Shown: positions 35,296-45,885, counted from the stretch's first letter. The stretch is 64,000 bases of DNA from 'Nostoc azollae' 0708 (GCF_000196515.1 NC_014248.1:3910001-3974000); one strand, 5' to 3'. Program-made: numbers and translations. Notes: generated from the sequence alone by a model not told the origin.

Positions 35296-35549
35296 ATGCG
35301 CTAGAAGTTTTGTTAAATATCTCAAATTGACCCATAATTCCCGGTTGCTAGAAGCCCCCAAATTTATCTGTGAAGTCAACCCAAAATCCCAAATTCGATG
35401 ACTTTTTTTTGAATTTTAAATTCCCTGAAGGGTGTGAACTTTTTTGTAGTCAAAATTCCTGCATTTCCTGAAGAATTGCATGTAATATGTATTACATACA
35501 TCCCACCTAAAAACCTGGGAGAACTTGAAAATGCAAGGAAAAATATCCT

Positions 35550-36218
35550 ATGCAGCAAGTATCATCAGTGACGGAGTTAGAATATGCTTTTCTATTTACT
35601 CTAAGAAAAGTAAATTCGATTAATACTGAAGGTTTCCAGCCATTTTTTCAGAATTTACCCATTGATCCTTACACCAAGGGTAAATATCGTTCACGAAGAT
35701 TATCAAGGGTGATGGTTTCGGAAAATAAATTGATCAAACTCCCACAGGGATATTTATTCCAAAGCCAAGTATATAACCCATTATTGGGTGATATTAAAAG
35801 AGAGTTTGTAGAATTAGAAGATACACTGGTAGAACTGGATATTTTTAGGAACTTAGTTTTAGCTTTTAGTGATTATTGCAAACTGCATCCAGAAGCAGGA
35901 ATTGGTATTCATCAAATCAGAACGACCTGTTCACCTGGTCATTTAGGAAGTCCCGCACCAGAAGGTATCCATCAACATGTAACAGATTTTATTGGTATAC
36001 TTTCTGTAAGTAGAGACAATATTCAAGGTGGAGAAACACATTGATATACTGCCAAAGAAGAAAGGCCTGTTTTTAAGAAAATTCTCCAACCAGGAGAACT
36101 AGTTGTAGTCAATGACCATGATTTCTTTCACTTTACAACTCCCATGAAACCCGAAAATCCAGCACCGGGAACTAGGGATGTTTTTGTGCTGACTTCTCCT
36201 AGTTTAATAACAGAATAG
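35550..36218 (+). pseudogene. 2OG-Fe(II) dioxygenase family gene (BsmA-like) with one in-frame stop
   Basis: 223 codons from ATG 35550 to TAG 36216-36218 in one frame, interrupted only by TGA at 36042-36044 (GGETH-stop-YTAKEERP). The family pattern is clear: KGKYRSRRLSR, the metal region PEGIHQHVTDF, and NDHDFFHFTTP with GTRDVFVLT. If the usual His-x-Asp pair is at residues 141-143, it reads His-Gln-His here, a second defect. Either a young pseudogene or a sequencing error at one base. Confidence 0.8.
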
Positions 36219-36436
36219 TGATACCGATTCGTAATTCATAATTACAAAGTTCTTACAGCATCTGGGTTTGTAGGTTTGAATCTGTTGCCGAATTTTAGAG
36301 AATTGGTATGATTTGGTCAGTTAACAAAAAGACCCCCGACTTCCTATAAGAAATTAGGGATATAATAATTTCATTAGCCTTGGCTATGTTCCGTTTCCAG
36401 TGGTGGGAGTGCTTTTCTTGTGAATTGCAGCCGTTT

Positions 36437-36994
36437 TCATCCTTTCTGGATAGCGAAAACAGCACTCAAGATGCTCAAACTCAAAGTCGGTGAAAACTCA
36501 AAAGGTATAGGGGTAGCAGTGACAATACCACTGAAATCAAAGAAAGTCTCGTCAGTCTCACCAAAACTGATTCTATCCTTACCGTTCCTAGTTAGAAAAA
36601 AGCCATTATGACCATCACTAATGGAAAATCCATCAGCATCACTGAAATTTCCAGTTTGCAACACTACATTATTCACAAAATCGTAGTTGAAGTTAAAGGT
36701 TGGATTGAAACTTTGCAGCTGATTCAAATCATAGGTTGCTAAGGTTGCTAGGGAATTGGTCACAAGCTCCCTGAAGGTAATATTAAAAACAGTGAACTCA
36801 TTAAAGTTATTTGAGTTATTAGCGCGAGCAATCCCATCATTATCCAAGTCATTAAAACTAAAATTACCCGTAGCTGAATAACCATTTTCTCCAGTCCAAT
36901 TAAACTGATAGGTTAGGGCTTGGGCTGACAATGTCCCTTGAAGACAACTGAGAAAAGTAATTGTGCCGATTGCAAATTTAACAAGTTGACGCAT
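36437..36994 (-). CDS. Secreted protein with PEP-CTERM-like cyanobacterial sorting tail
   Basis: A 185-residue protein. Signal peptide about 1-27 (KFAIGTITFLSCLQGTLSAQA), then a beta-rich, Asn/Phe-rich domain (YQFNWTGENGYSATGNFSF) ending in TPIPFEFSPTLSLSILS plus AVFAIQKG. PFEFSP followed by a hydrophobic helix is the cyanobacterial variant of the exosortase recognition tail. The usual basic end after the helix is short because of the stop at 36437; a frameshift may have trimmed it. Function unknown; probably exported and surface-processed. Confidence 0.75.
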   Translation of the reverse strand: MRQLVKFAIGTITFLSCLQGTLSAQALTYQFNWTGENGYSATGNFSFNDLDNDGIARANNSNNFNEFTVFNITFRELVTNSLATLATYDLNQLQSFNPTFNFNYDFVNNVVLQTGNFSDADGFSISDGHNGFFLTRNGKDRISFGETDETFFDFSGIVTATPIPFEFSPTLSLSILSAVFAIQKG

Positions 36995-37544
36995 AGTAGG
37001 AATTACTAGGGAATAATGAAGTGAATGTTCGGTAGTGATCTTTTATTTAGTTAACTTAGATATTCACAAAAAGGGTTTTTTAAAGTATTGCCAACAGTAT
37101 AAAGGCTTGAGAATCTTAGCTTCCTTTTAAGGGAAACATTTATGTATTAATTCATTTTACTAGGCCAGTTGTGCCAAAATTTTTGTAGGCTCTTATTTCG
37201 GGGAAAGTACTTTTGTATTGATTAAGGTTTTTTTAATTACAGTTGGTTCTAGCTGTATTTTTATTGAAAATAAAATGTCAGGAGCAGTAGACAAAAAACT
37301 CAGAACATACACACCAGTTTGCTAAAAACTCAATTTTCAGAAATAAATTTATGGATTTTTTCGCCTTCTAAGTCATCAAACTTATGATAACTTGTAGATA
37401 CAATAGCTGCTTATTTACTTAAAGTTTTAGGTAAAATGTAAAGGAATTGCCAAGAAAGTGATATCCAATGCAATTTTGGTGTTGCAGAAGAAACAGCTTG
37501 CAAATCTTTTTAGTCTGCCAGGATATCCACTCAACAAAGTTGTA
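36995..37544. other. Non-coding spacer
   Basis: 550 bp, AT-rich, without any gene or strong repeat that I can see. Confidence 0.5.
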
Positions 37545-37641
37545 TACAGCAGATTGTAAATCAGTGAGGTACAGAATCTAAATTGAAACCTAGACAACAA
37601 GAGAGTTTTACTCCTGACTCCTGACTCGTGACTCCTGCTGT
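37545..37641 (-). repeat. Dispersed repeat family R1, copy 5
   Basis: Inverted copy from ACAGCAGATTGTAAATCAG to CTCCTGACTCGTGACTCC and CTGCTGTAA. The reading frame of the following TPR relic opens inside it (GTGACTCCTGCTGTA), which suggests the repeat replaced the original gene start. Confidence 0.85.
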
Positions 37642-38950
37642 AATTTATTTTTGGGCTGTCTCTACGACTTCAGCATTTTACAATCGTGGATTAGAAAAGG
37701 CTAAACGAAAAGACTATGCTGGTCCTATTGAAGAATTTAATCAAGCTATACGGCTAGATCCTTACTTTAGCGCAGCTTACATGGAACGAGGTTTGACTTA
37801 TTACAACTCAGATGGAATTCTACAAGGTATTTTTGATTATAGTGAAGCTATCAAGCTGGATGGAAAAAATGCACAAGCTTATTATTTTCGGGCTTTAGCA
37901 AAATTAACTTGAAAAAGTCTGCCTGATGCTTTAGAAGATGTAGAAAAAGCGATTCACCTTAAATTTGATAATGCTACTGTTTATGATTTACGGGGAATAG
38001 TGCAACGCAAACAAGGAAAGATTCAGGATGCGATCACTAGTTTTAAAAACGCTGCTGAGTTATATATAGTACAAAAAGATAAAGAAAATGCTCGCCTTTG
38101 TTTGGACAAGATTCAACAACTAAAACCCAAATCACAACCTACACCAAATATAGCTAATTCCAAACCTGCACCAATTAATTATATCTACTCAAGATTACTT
38201 CACACAATTATTAGCCAAGGCAGAACAGGGAGCTATAAAAGAAGCAGTCGCTGATTTTAACTGGATATTAAAAGCTGATTCTCAAGATGCCCATGCTTAT
38301 TGCTACCGTGGAGTTGTCTATTACAAAATGGGTAATTATCGAGATGTGATCGCAGATTTTAACTAAGCAATACAATTTTTCAAGATGTCATTGTTTATCA
38401 TAATCGAGGAAAAGCCCGTTCTCAACTAAGAGATTATCAAGGGGCTTTAGCTGATATTAATCACGCCATGAAAATGCAGCCTCAAGATAATTTAGTCTAT
38501 ATTACCAGAGGTAATATCTATCATTTTCTGGGCAATTATTTAGCAGCCATTCAAGATTATTCCCAACCCATAAGAATTAATTCTACTCATCCCTTAGGTC
38601 ACTATAATCGCGGCTTGTAATCTACTTGTTGAGAATAAATGTCAAATGCTGTAGCTGATTGTCAAAAAGCAGCTAGTATCTATTGTGAACAAGAAGATTT
38701 GGAAAATCATCAACAATTATTAAATAGCCTACAAAAAATCCAATCATCTGTACCAGAAACCAAAAAATCCACCTATAAGCTATTACGTCAACGACTGTTA
38801 AGCATGGTCGGAGGACATTGGGAAATAGCCCAAAGACTAATTCAACAAAAGAAAGAATTTTATCCGGGAATGTTGGACGAGTGGTCTTTACAAAAAGTGA
38901 TTGATGATTTGGAAAGAGCTCGTCGGTCATATAAATACTCATCACCGTGA
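37628..38950 (+). pseudogene. TPR-repeat protein, fragmented
   Basis: TPR units follow one another but in changing frames: FYNRGLEKAKRKDYAGPIEE, FNQAIRLDPYFSAAYMERGL, then a stop near 37912; DALEDVEKAIHL and LRGIVQRKQGKIQDAITSF; ADFNWILKADSQDAHAYCYRG; YHNRGKARSQLRDYQGALAD; and finally ADCQKAASIYCEQEDLENHQ to the stop at 38950. At least four lesions. The start is lost in repeat R1. The last fragment (38639-38950) is open and could yield a 103-residue remnant. It converges with the kinase gene, overlapping its 3' end by 9 bases. Confidence 0.82.
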
Positions 38951-41005
38951 AAATCGCCAAACTTTAATCTTATTATTCTCTTCACCACTTACCAAGATTT
39001 TACCATCAGCACTAAAAGCCAGAGATGTAACTGTATTAGTATTTTTTGTAAAAGGTGCAAGTTCCTCACCTGTAGCCACATCCCATAATTTAATATTACT
39101 CTTAATAGAGTAATCACATTCCATACAATTGCGATTACCACTCACCAGAGTTTTACCATCGTGGCTAAAAGCTAAAGATGTAACATTATTATCTTGTCCT
39201 GCTAAAGTGCGAATTTCCTTACCTGTACCAATATTCCATAATTTAATCTTGCGATCGCGACTAGCACTAGCAAGAATTTTACCATCGGGACTAAAAGCTA
39301 AAGATGTGACAGTTTGCGAATTTGGAGTTAATGTATGAATTGGTTTTTCTTGAGTAAGATTCCAGAGTTTAATAGTCTTATCAAAACTACCACTTGCTAG
39401 AGTAAAATTATTCGGACTAATAGCCACAGAACGAACCCAGTAAGAATGACCTTTTAAGGTGCGAATTAGTTTTCCAGTTCCTAAATTCCACACTTTAATT
39501 GTTTTGTCATCACTAGCACTAACCAGAGTTTTTCCATCTTTACTAATAGCCACAGCATGAACTACATCTGTATGAATATTCAGGGTGTGAATTACTTTTT
39601 TCGTGCTTAGCTTCCAAATTTTAATTGTATAATCATCACTACCACTGACTAGGGTTTTTCCATCTGGACTAATAGCCACTACATTTACTTTTTGTGTATG
39701 TCCTTTCAGGACTGAAATTTGTTGACCTGTATTCATATTCCATAATTTAATCAGATTTTTACCACTACTAGCAATAGTTTTATTATCTGAACTAATAGCA
39801 ATAGATGAAACTAAGTCATTTTTCATCGAAATAGTCTTCAGCAAACCGACTCTTTCTACATGTTTCTGTGGTGGCTGATAGAGAACTACTTCACTATTAG
39901 GTTTACTACGTTGCAGTGGATGTAAACTGGAAAAAATCACCATTTGTAGCTGATCAAATTTTCTATAACCAAATTCTCCTAAACCTAAAAATACAATTGT
40001 CCCTACTATTAAAACTAAATTTCTGATCAGAAAATATTTTTGAGGATAAAAATCTACTTTCTTTGCTGATGTCGGTAGAAATGAATTACTAGCTGGTGCT
40101 AGTAGATGTGTGTAATGTTTACTTAAATCTCGGATTACCTCATCAGCCCATTGGTAGCGATGCTGAATATCTATTTGTAATAACTTATCAATTATTTGTG
40201 CTAATTCATGACTCAGAGGACAGCGCAAATAATCTTGCCAATTTTTTACCCAACTATACCCATATTCCATCCACAATTGAAAAGGAGAAATTCCCGTCAA
40301 CAAATGAAAGCAAGTAGCCCCTAAACCAAATAGATCACTAGCAGGGTAGGCTTTACCATCTCTGATTTGTTCAATTGCAGAATAACCATGAGAACCGATA
40401 GAAGTACCACTTTTTTTCTGGATTTTGGCTGTTAATTGCTTGGATGAGCCAAAATCTATTAAAGTTAATCTACCATCCGTTTTGCGACGGATGATATTTT
40501 CTGGTTTGATATCTCTATGAATAACTCCTCGACTATGAATAAATTTGAGAATAGGTAATAAATCCAGCAAAATAGATTGAAGATCCCAATCTCGATAGCT
40601 CTTCCGTAACTGCAATTCTTTTAGTAAATTATTTCCATCAATAAACTGTTGTACCAAATACAAGCAGTTATCTTGCTCAAAGTAAGCTAATAGAGTGGGA
40701 ATTTGTGGATGTTCCCCTAGTTCTTGAAGTAGCTTTGCTTCTTCACTAAATAACTGCATTGCTTTTTTTTGTGACCAAGTTCCTTGAAATTTTGGTGCTA
40801 ACTGTTTAATGACACAACATTCATTTAATTTATCTGTATCTTCCGATAAATAGGTTCTGCCAAATCCTCCTTCATCTGAAAGTACCCGGATCACACGGAA
40901 ACGATTTCTTAAAAGTGGTATGAGGGGAGTATTACAACTTTGACAGAACTCTTTCCCGTCTAGATTTTGAGGATTTTGGCAATCGGGATTTAAGCAACAT
41001 ATCAT
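38942..41005 (-). CDS. Serine/threonine protein kinase with C-terminal WD40 propeller
   Basis: 687 residues, intact. N-terminal zinc ribbon (two Cys pairs, CCLNPDC and CQSC), then a Hanks-type kinase (about 33-310): glycine loop DEGGFGRTYLSE, Lys in CVIKQL, catalytic HRDIKPEN, DFG in LIDFGSSKQ, and EQIRDGKAYPASDLFGLG. One membrane helix follows (about 337-357, LVLIVGTIVFLGLGEF). The rest is seven WD40 blades, each ending IKLW or IKVW, forming a complete propeller. The kinase therefore faces the cytosol and the propeller lies across the membrane or folds back. This architecture is common in filamentous cyanobacteria; targets unknown. Confidence 0.93.
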   Translation of the reverse strand: MICCLNPDCQNPQNLDGKEFCQSCNTPLIPLLRNRFRVIRVLSDEGGFGRTYLSEDTDKLNECCVIKQLAPKFQGTWSQKKAMQLFSEEAKLLQELGEHPQIPTLLAYFEQDNCLYLVQQFIDGNNLLKELQLRKSYRDWDLQSILLDLLPILKFIHSRGVIHRDIKPENIIRRKTDGRLTLIDFGSSKQLTAKIQKKSGTSIGSHGYSAIEQIRDGKAYPASDLFGLGATCFHLLTGISPFQLWMEYGYSWVKNWQDYLRCPLSHELAQIIDKLLQIDIQHRYQWADEVIRDLSKHYTHLLAPASNSFLPTSAKKVDFYPQKYFLIRNLVLIVGTIVFLGLGEFGYRKFDQLQMVIFSSLHPLQRSKPNSEVVLYQPPQKHVERVGLLKTISMKNDLVSSIAISSDNKTIASSGKNLIKLWNMNTGQQISVLKGHTQKVNVVAISPDGKTLVSGSDDYTIKIWKLSTKKVIHTLNIHTDVVHAVAISKDGKTLVSASDDKTIKVWNLGTGKLIRTLKGHSYWVRSVAISPNNFTLASGSFDKTIKLWNLTQEKPIHTLTPNSQTVTSLAFSPDGKILASASRDRKIKLWNIGTGKEIRTLAGQDNNVTSLAFSHDGKTLVSGNRNCMECDYSIKSNIKLWDVATGEELAPFTKNTNTVTSLAFSADGKILVSGEENNKIKVWRFSR

Positions 41006-41329
41006 GATCTGAGAGTAGTGACTGCAGCATAAATAATGCTAAGTGTGTTCCACATTTTCCCTTAGTTCTATAGACTCCTATATAGTTGGATACTAGTAAA
41101 TGAACCTGGTAGGGATTGGGGAATTACTTATTATATTCAACCTTGAGAAATCGCACTTTGTTTTCCTAAAAATAGGAACATTACAAGAGTCTTATGATTG
41201 GTCTTTTTCTGATTATATAACAACCCAAATTAAAAAACTGGTCAAATTGCCAGGACAAAGTGAGAAACATATGTTAGTGATCTATCAGCAAATAATATTC
41301 ATCAATATATTAATCTTTAGAGAAAATCT

Positions 41330-41469
41330 GTAAGCATTCAGCTAATGCCTAACGGCACGCTACGCGAACAGCCATCACCAGTCAGCTTTTTCAGGCTAAC
41401 GCGAAAAATACCTATTTTATAATTAATCAATTTCTCAAACATTCTGACTCCTGACTCCTGAATCCTTAC
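41330..41469 (+). repeat. Dispersed repeat family R2, copy 1
   Basis: About 140 bp beginning GTAAGCATTCAGCTAATGCC, with a middle part TTTCAGGCTAACGCGAAAAA, and ending in CTGACTCCTGACTCCTGAAT and CCTTAC. Termini GTAAG / CTTAC are inverted. Other copies: 48810-48950 (-) and 53795-53934 (+). The rest of 41006-41548 shows no convincing gene. Confidence 0.85.
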
Positions 41470-41548
41470 AAAAATATAAACTTGGTTTTGCAATGAAAAT
41501 TACTTAAATTATGTAATTAATCCTCTATCTACTGGCAACTGACAAGTA

Positions 41549-42055
41549 TTAATATGGTTGAAACGCTTTAAACCATTTATTCACAACTGTGTTAATAGTT
41601 TGTTTAATTTGATGTTTACGCTTCCATTTTTGGAATGCATTTTCATATTCTTCACCTTTGCTTTGAAAGGTATTCCAGATATCAAGTACAATTCCTAATC
41701 CACAGAACAGTAAAACGTATATTGACCAAGTAAGACCAGTTCCACCAAGTAAGTTTATAAGTATCACAAAACCATTAATAATTGCATAATTACCCAGGCG
41801 TTTTTTAAATTTTCCTTGGCGGTAAAGGTCAAAAGCTTTTCGTTGCTGAACGTCACTTTTTTGTAATATCCAATCACATTCGGCTTGTTTGACAGCTTCT
41901 GATGATATTTGCAACTCAGCAGCAATTTCGATGATTTGCTGATATGAAAATTCTTGAGCACCATCATCAGTTTGACGTGCGATCGCAAGTTGCAGTATTT
42001 GCTGCACCTCTTCTTGGCTGTAAGAACGCAAGCTGTTAGATTCAAAAGCCTTCAT
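41549..42055 (-). CDS. 2TM-domain protein
   Basis: 168 residues. Residues 10-60 are a soluble helical part (YSQEEVQQILQLAIARQ ... ELQISSEAVKQAE), of a kind often seen before 2TM domains. Residues 85-135 form the 2TM domain itself (KKRLGNYAIINGFVILINLL, then a second helix SIYVLLFCGLGIVLDIW). A charged C-terminal tail follows. Such proteins are small membrane-attached regulators of unknown role. Complete and monocistronic. Confidence 0.85.
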   Translation of the reverse strand: MKAFESNSLRSYSQEEVQQILQLAIARQTDDGAQEFSYQQIIEIAAELQISSEAVKQAECDWILQKSDVQQRKAFDLYRQGKFKKRLGNYAIINGFVILINLLGGTGLTWSIYVLLFCGLGIVLDIWNTFQSKGEEYENAFQKWKRKHQIKQTINTVVNKWFKAFQPY

Positions 42056-42456
42056 AATCCTTTCTCTGATAAAAATTTTAGTAGATAGCTATGCCACAGG
42101 AAGTTCTGCACTACTTCTACACTAGCAAATCTATATGGGGTAATTCGTGATTTGTAATTCCTAATTTTCTCTCCTCAGATCTTGTACCAACAATAATTGA
42201 TGCAATTAAATTACACAGTATTTCACCAAAACCCTTGATTTACCGATAAAAACCAATAAAAATAAGGTGGCCTTATCGCCCATATTTTTAGGTCGCCTGG
42301 GTTTGTACACAGAGGTGCAAGATATGAGTCTCCCACACCATAGACCCTATTCCGAATATTTACCGAAAAGCTGAAGACTCTCAAAAAATCTGCTAATGAC
42401 TGGAATTAGGCAGCGCATAATAGCCAAATAACTAGCAGCAAATGGGAGAAACTCCA
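42056..42456. other. Non-coding leader region of the polyphosphate glucokinase gene
   Basis: About 400 bp without a gene. It holds the promoter and leader of the gene at 42457. There is a partly repeated AGGTGGCCTTATCGCC / AGGTCGCCTGGG pair near 42268-42300, with no identified meaning. Confidence 0.45.
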
Positions 42457-43164
42457 ATGACGGAAGATAACGGTTCAGTACGTACCCTATCTGTGGATAT
42501 TGGTGGTAGTGGTGTGAAGGCGATGGTTTTAGATATCACCGGAAAACCGTTAACAGAGAGGGGAAGGTTAGAAACACCCCATCCAGCAACACCTGAAGTA
42601 GTCATTGGTGCCATTGCTGTGTTAGCTGCGTCTCAAGGGGAGTATCATCGGGTTTCTGTAGGTTTTCCTGGTGTGGTGCGGTGTGGAGTTACAGAAACAG
42701 CAGTGAATTTAGATGCTAGTTGGCTGAATTTCGATTTAGCAACAGCGTTATCTGAACAGTTAAATAAACCTGTAAAAGTAATTAATGATGCAGATATGCA
42801 AGGATTAGGGGGAATAAAAGGTAAAGGTGTAGAATTGGTAATTACTCTGGGTACTGGTTTTGGTTCAGCTTTGTTTGTAGATGGAAAGTTGGTTCCCAAT
42901 ATGGAAATGGGACATCATCCGTTCCGTAAAGGGGAAACCTATGAAGAACAACTAGGACGTGCTGCGTTAGAAAAAATTGGGGATAAAAAATGGAATAAGC
43001 GGTTACAAAAAGCGATCGCATCTTTGCAACGTCTATTTAACTATGATTTTCTTTACATCGGTGGTGGTGAAGCTGTGCGCGTCAATATGAATTTACCCTT
43101 GAACGTCAAGCTAATTCCTAATATCACCGGCTTATTAGGTGGAATTGCTTTGTGGAAGGAGTGA
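42457..43164 (+). CDS. ppgK: Polyphosphate glucokinase (ROK family)
   Basis: Phosphorylates glucose using inorganic polyphosphate (and/or ATP), in the cytosol. The start MTEDNGSVRTLSVDIGGSG at 42457 is preceded by GGGAG 10 bases upstream, favouring it over the ATG five codons earlier; 235 residues. Motifs: phosphate loop DIGGSGVKAMVLD, NDADMQGLG with the catalytic Asp, GTGFGSALFVDG, and EMGHHPFRKGETYEEQLGR, the last typical of polyphosphate glucokinases. A close cyanobacterial homologue in Nostoc is known to use polyphosphate. Intact. Confidence 0.9.
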   Translation: MTEDNGSVRTLSVDIGGSGVKAMVLDITGKPLTERGRLETPHPATPEVVIGAIAVLAASQGEYHRVSVGFPGVVRCGVTETAVNLDASWLNFDLATALSEQLNKPVKVINDADMQGLGGIKGKGVELVITLGTGFGSALFVDGKLVPNMEMGHHPFRKGETYEEQLGRAALEKIGDKKWNKRLQKAIASLQRLFNYDFLYIGGGEAVRVNMNLPLNVKLIPNITGLLGGIALWKE

Positions 43165-43242
43165 GAGTTTAAGGGTTTAAGGGACGAATAACCCCTTGCA
43201 TCTTGCCTTCTGTCACCTGTCACCTCTTCCTTCTACATTTGA

Positions 43243-44079
43243 TTAAAGAAACTTAGGTCGTTGCTGTTGATTTAACTTCAGCTTGTCCTCTAAAATTTGC
43301 CACTTTTCTTGTTCAATTAAGTCGATAAATTCATCTAGGTTCTGACGATATTGCTGCAGTGAATGTAGCAATGCTTGATGATTGTATTGCGCCATCATCA
43401 CTCCTAATTCTGGATTCCCAGCTCCAACACGGCTGGTATCCCGAAATCCTGAACTAGCAAGGTTTTGGGCTAATTGAAAAATTTCTGGATCGGTTTCACT
43501 TAAGCAGGTTGCTGTTAATGAGGCACTAATCATCACAGGTAAATGGGAAATCCAACTCACGGCGCGATCATGCTTTTCTGGCTGGCAATGGTAGATAATA
43601 GAACCAAGCGATCGCACAATTTCCTCCAAAATAGTAATGGCTCTATTTGGCGTTGTCTCTATTGGTGTAAGTACATAAGGCCGATTTACAAACAAATTGC
43701 GCTGTGCGGCTTCTATACCTACATCCGTATTTCCCGCCATTGGATGACCACCAATGAAATTCTGCCAAAGGGGAGAAACCGCCTCCACTATAGGTGCTTT
43801 TACTGATCCTACATCAGTGATAATAGCCTTCATCGGTAAATAAACCATTAACTGTTCAACTTGAGGCACAATAAGTCCTATGGGGGTACAAATAAAAATG
43901 ACATCGGCAGATGCTAAGAATTTCAAGTCAACAGAGGCTTGATCGACACTGCCGATATCAAGCGCTTTTTGACAGGTTGATTCACGCCGGCTAACTCCCA
44001 AGAGATGATGTCCTTGGGAGCGTAAATCCAAGCCTAACGAACCGCCTATCAGTCCTAGTCCTAAAATACCAATTTTCAT
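43243..44079 (-). CDS. tyrA: Prephenate/arogenate dehydrogenase
   Basis: Last oxidative step of tyrosine synthesis. In cyanobacteria this enzyme usually acts on arogenate with NADP. The 278 residues start KIGILGLGLIGGSLGLDLRSQ (Rossmann GxGxxG), continue with SADVIFICTPIGLI and the catalytic His region IGGHPMAGNTDVGIEAA, and end with the helical dimerisation domain (SASLTATCLSE ... GFRDTSRVGAGNPELG). Complete. A DAHP synthase gene lies 3.6 kb away but in no operon with it. Confidence 0.95.
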   Translation of the reverse strand: MKIGILGLGLIGGSLGLDLRSQGHHLLGVSRRESTCQKALDIGSVDQASVDLKFLASADVIFICTPIGLIVPQVEQLMVYLPMKAIITDVGSVKAPIVEAVSPLWQNFIGGHPMAGNTDVGIEAAQRNLFVNRPYVLTPIETTPNRAITILEEIVRSLGSIIYHCQPEKHDRAVSWISHLPVMISASLTATCLSETDPEIFQLAQNLASSGFRDTSRVGAGNPELGVMMAQYNHQALLHSLQQYRQNLDEFIDLIEQEKWQILEDKLKLNQQQRPKFL

Positions 44080-44169
44080 TTTTGCCCTTCATAACTAAAC
44101 TTTTACATATTTTCTGCATACTTTTCCAACTATATAAATTTATAAAGTTGGCATCCAAGGGATAAATAT

Positions 44170-45612
44170 ATGACTATAGAGGAATTACTAGAAAAATATG
44201 CAACAGGAGTCTTAGATTTTAGCGGTGCTGACCTCGCTGAAGTCAACTTGAGTGGCACTAAACTTAGTGGTGTTAATCTCAGCAATGCAAACTTAAGCGT
44301 AGCTAATCTCAGTGGCATCAATCTTGCTGACGCTAATTTGAGTTATGCCAAGCTAAATGTAGCTAGACTTAGTGGTGGAAATCTGTCTGGGGCTATTCTT
44401 AACAACTCCAGTCTCAATGTTGCCAATTTAATTCGTGCGGATGATATGACACGGACGCAACTGCGTCAAGCTTCCTTAATTCGAGGCGAGTTAATTCGCA
44501 CAGATTTCGGTCGCACTGATATGTGTGAAGCTAACCTCAACAGCGCCGATCTGCGAGAAGCCACACTGCGACAGGCTAATCTCCGTCGCGCTAATTCAGC
44601 GAAGCGAACTTAAGAGGTTGTTCTCTCAGAGAAGCCAACTTAGAAATGGGTAACCTCAAAGCCGCTGATATGACTTCTTCAGACCTGAGTGGTGCCAATT
44701 TACGAGATAGTGAACTCAGACAGGCAAATCTTTGCATGGCCAACCTGAGTGGTTCATATTTAAGCGGTGCTAATCTTCGTTGGGCAGATTTAAGAGGAGC
44801 TAACCTGGCATGGGCGGATTTAAGTCATGCCAATTTAACAAACGGGAGTTTAGTCCACGCTAACTTTACTCAAGCAAAAGTGATTAAGGTTGAATGGGTT
44901 GGTGCTGATTTAACCGGAGCAACTTTAACTGGTGCAATACTTTATGCTACCTCACGGTTTGGCTTGAAAATTAAAGGTATAAGATGCGAATGGATTGACC
45001 TTTCTCCCACAGGCGATCACAAAATTATTTAAAATTTCCACGGGGATGAATTACGATAGTTCTTTAATACTACCGCACCAACAATTCGCATTATTGTTGA
45101 CTTACCCTAAGCACACGAAGCCAACTTTGTCATCGCTGGTACTTATTACCAAATTTCCCGAGAATATGAGGGATTAATCCAACCGCCCAGCGTAGAAAAC
45201 AGCAATGGCCGGACTATTTTCACATTTCGAGTAGAAAACGATGAAGCTTTATTATCTACAGCCTTTATGGTAATTATTCCTTTTAGAGATGCCACCGCCA
45301 CCCAAACAATTATCCACATAATGGTAGACTTAATTCGTCAAGAAGTAATGACTAGCCGGAGTTTTAAATCACCCATACTAGCAGAAAAAATCATCTTCCT
45401 GTTAGAGGAAGCTATGAATAAATCTAAGTTTATTAAACAGACGAAAAAAATCTATAAGTAGCAGGAAAATTAAATTTCTTCAAAGCACCCACACAAACAA
45501 TATTAAGAAACTCTAGCGCCCAGAGTTTGACTATCTATGATAGCCCCAACTTTGGCAAACGATTTGTGAATCGTTCTCCTGGTAGTAGTTCTGTTGATAA
45601 TATATCTAACTA
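44170..45612 (+). pseudogene. Pentapeptide-repeat protein with C-terminal extension, broken
   Basis: 44170-44600 encodes about 25 pentapeptide units of the A(D/N)LxX type after MTIEELLEKYATGVLDFSGA. A 14-base insertion near 44597-44610 (TCAGCGAAGCGAA) then breaks the frame; without it the line would continue ANLRGCSLREANLEM and on through 44646-45032. The extension after IRCEWIDLSPTGDHKII has three in-frame stops before ANFVIAGTYYQISREYEGL, and a frameshift near 45461 precedes the final FLKAPTQTI to TAA 45612. Pentapeptide proteins form right-handed beta helices. Two open fragments remain, of 147 and 128 codons. Confidence 0.85.
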
Positions 45613-45789
45613 ATCCGAATATAATATCCCTTCATTCAAGATGATAATAGATTTTGTCCAAGGTTTTTATTTCATTCATTAGTTAATGGTAATTGATGAA
45701 AGGGGTGTAGAGGAGATGAGGAAGATGGGGGAGATGGAGGAATTATTTTCTTCTGATCCTTCTGCTTCCTGAGAGCATACCATAGGGGA

Positions 45790-45885
45790 AGCAAGCTACA
45801 CATAGTGTACCGTAGGCATAGCTCGGCGTATGACTTATGCATCGTCACACAAGCTATAGCCATACTGCTGAATCCTTAAAAAAAC
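45790..45885 (-). repeat. Dispersed repeat family R3, copy 2
   Basis: Inverted relative to 4334-4440, sharing AGTATGGCTAT and GCTATGCCTACGGTACAC. It lies just before the gene at 45905. The DNA upstream (45670-45760) is a purine-rich low-complexity stretch (GAGATGAGGAAGATGGGGGA). Confidence 0.5.

Noticed and set aside
37628-37912. Intact 94-residue TPR protein starting at the GTG in repeat R1
   Set aside because: The TPR pattern continues past the stop in shifted frames to 38950; it is a fragment of a larger broken gene.
41100-41333. Open frame of 77 codons (plus strand)
   Set aside because: No ribosome site, odd composition, no recognised domain, and it ends inside repeat R2; more likely chance in AT-rich DNA.
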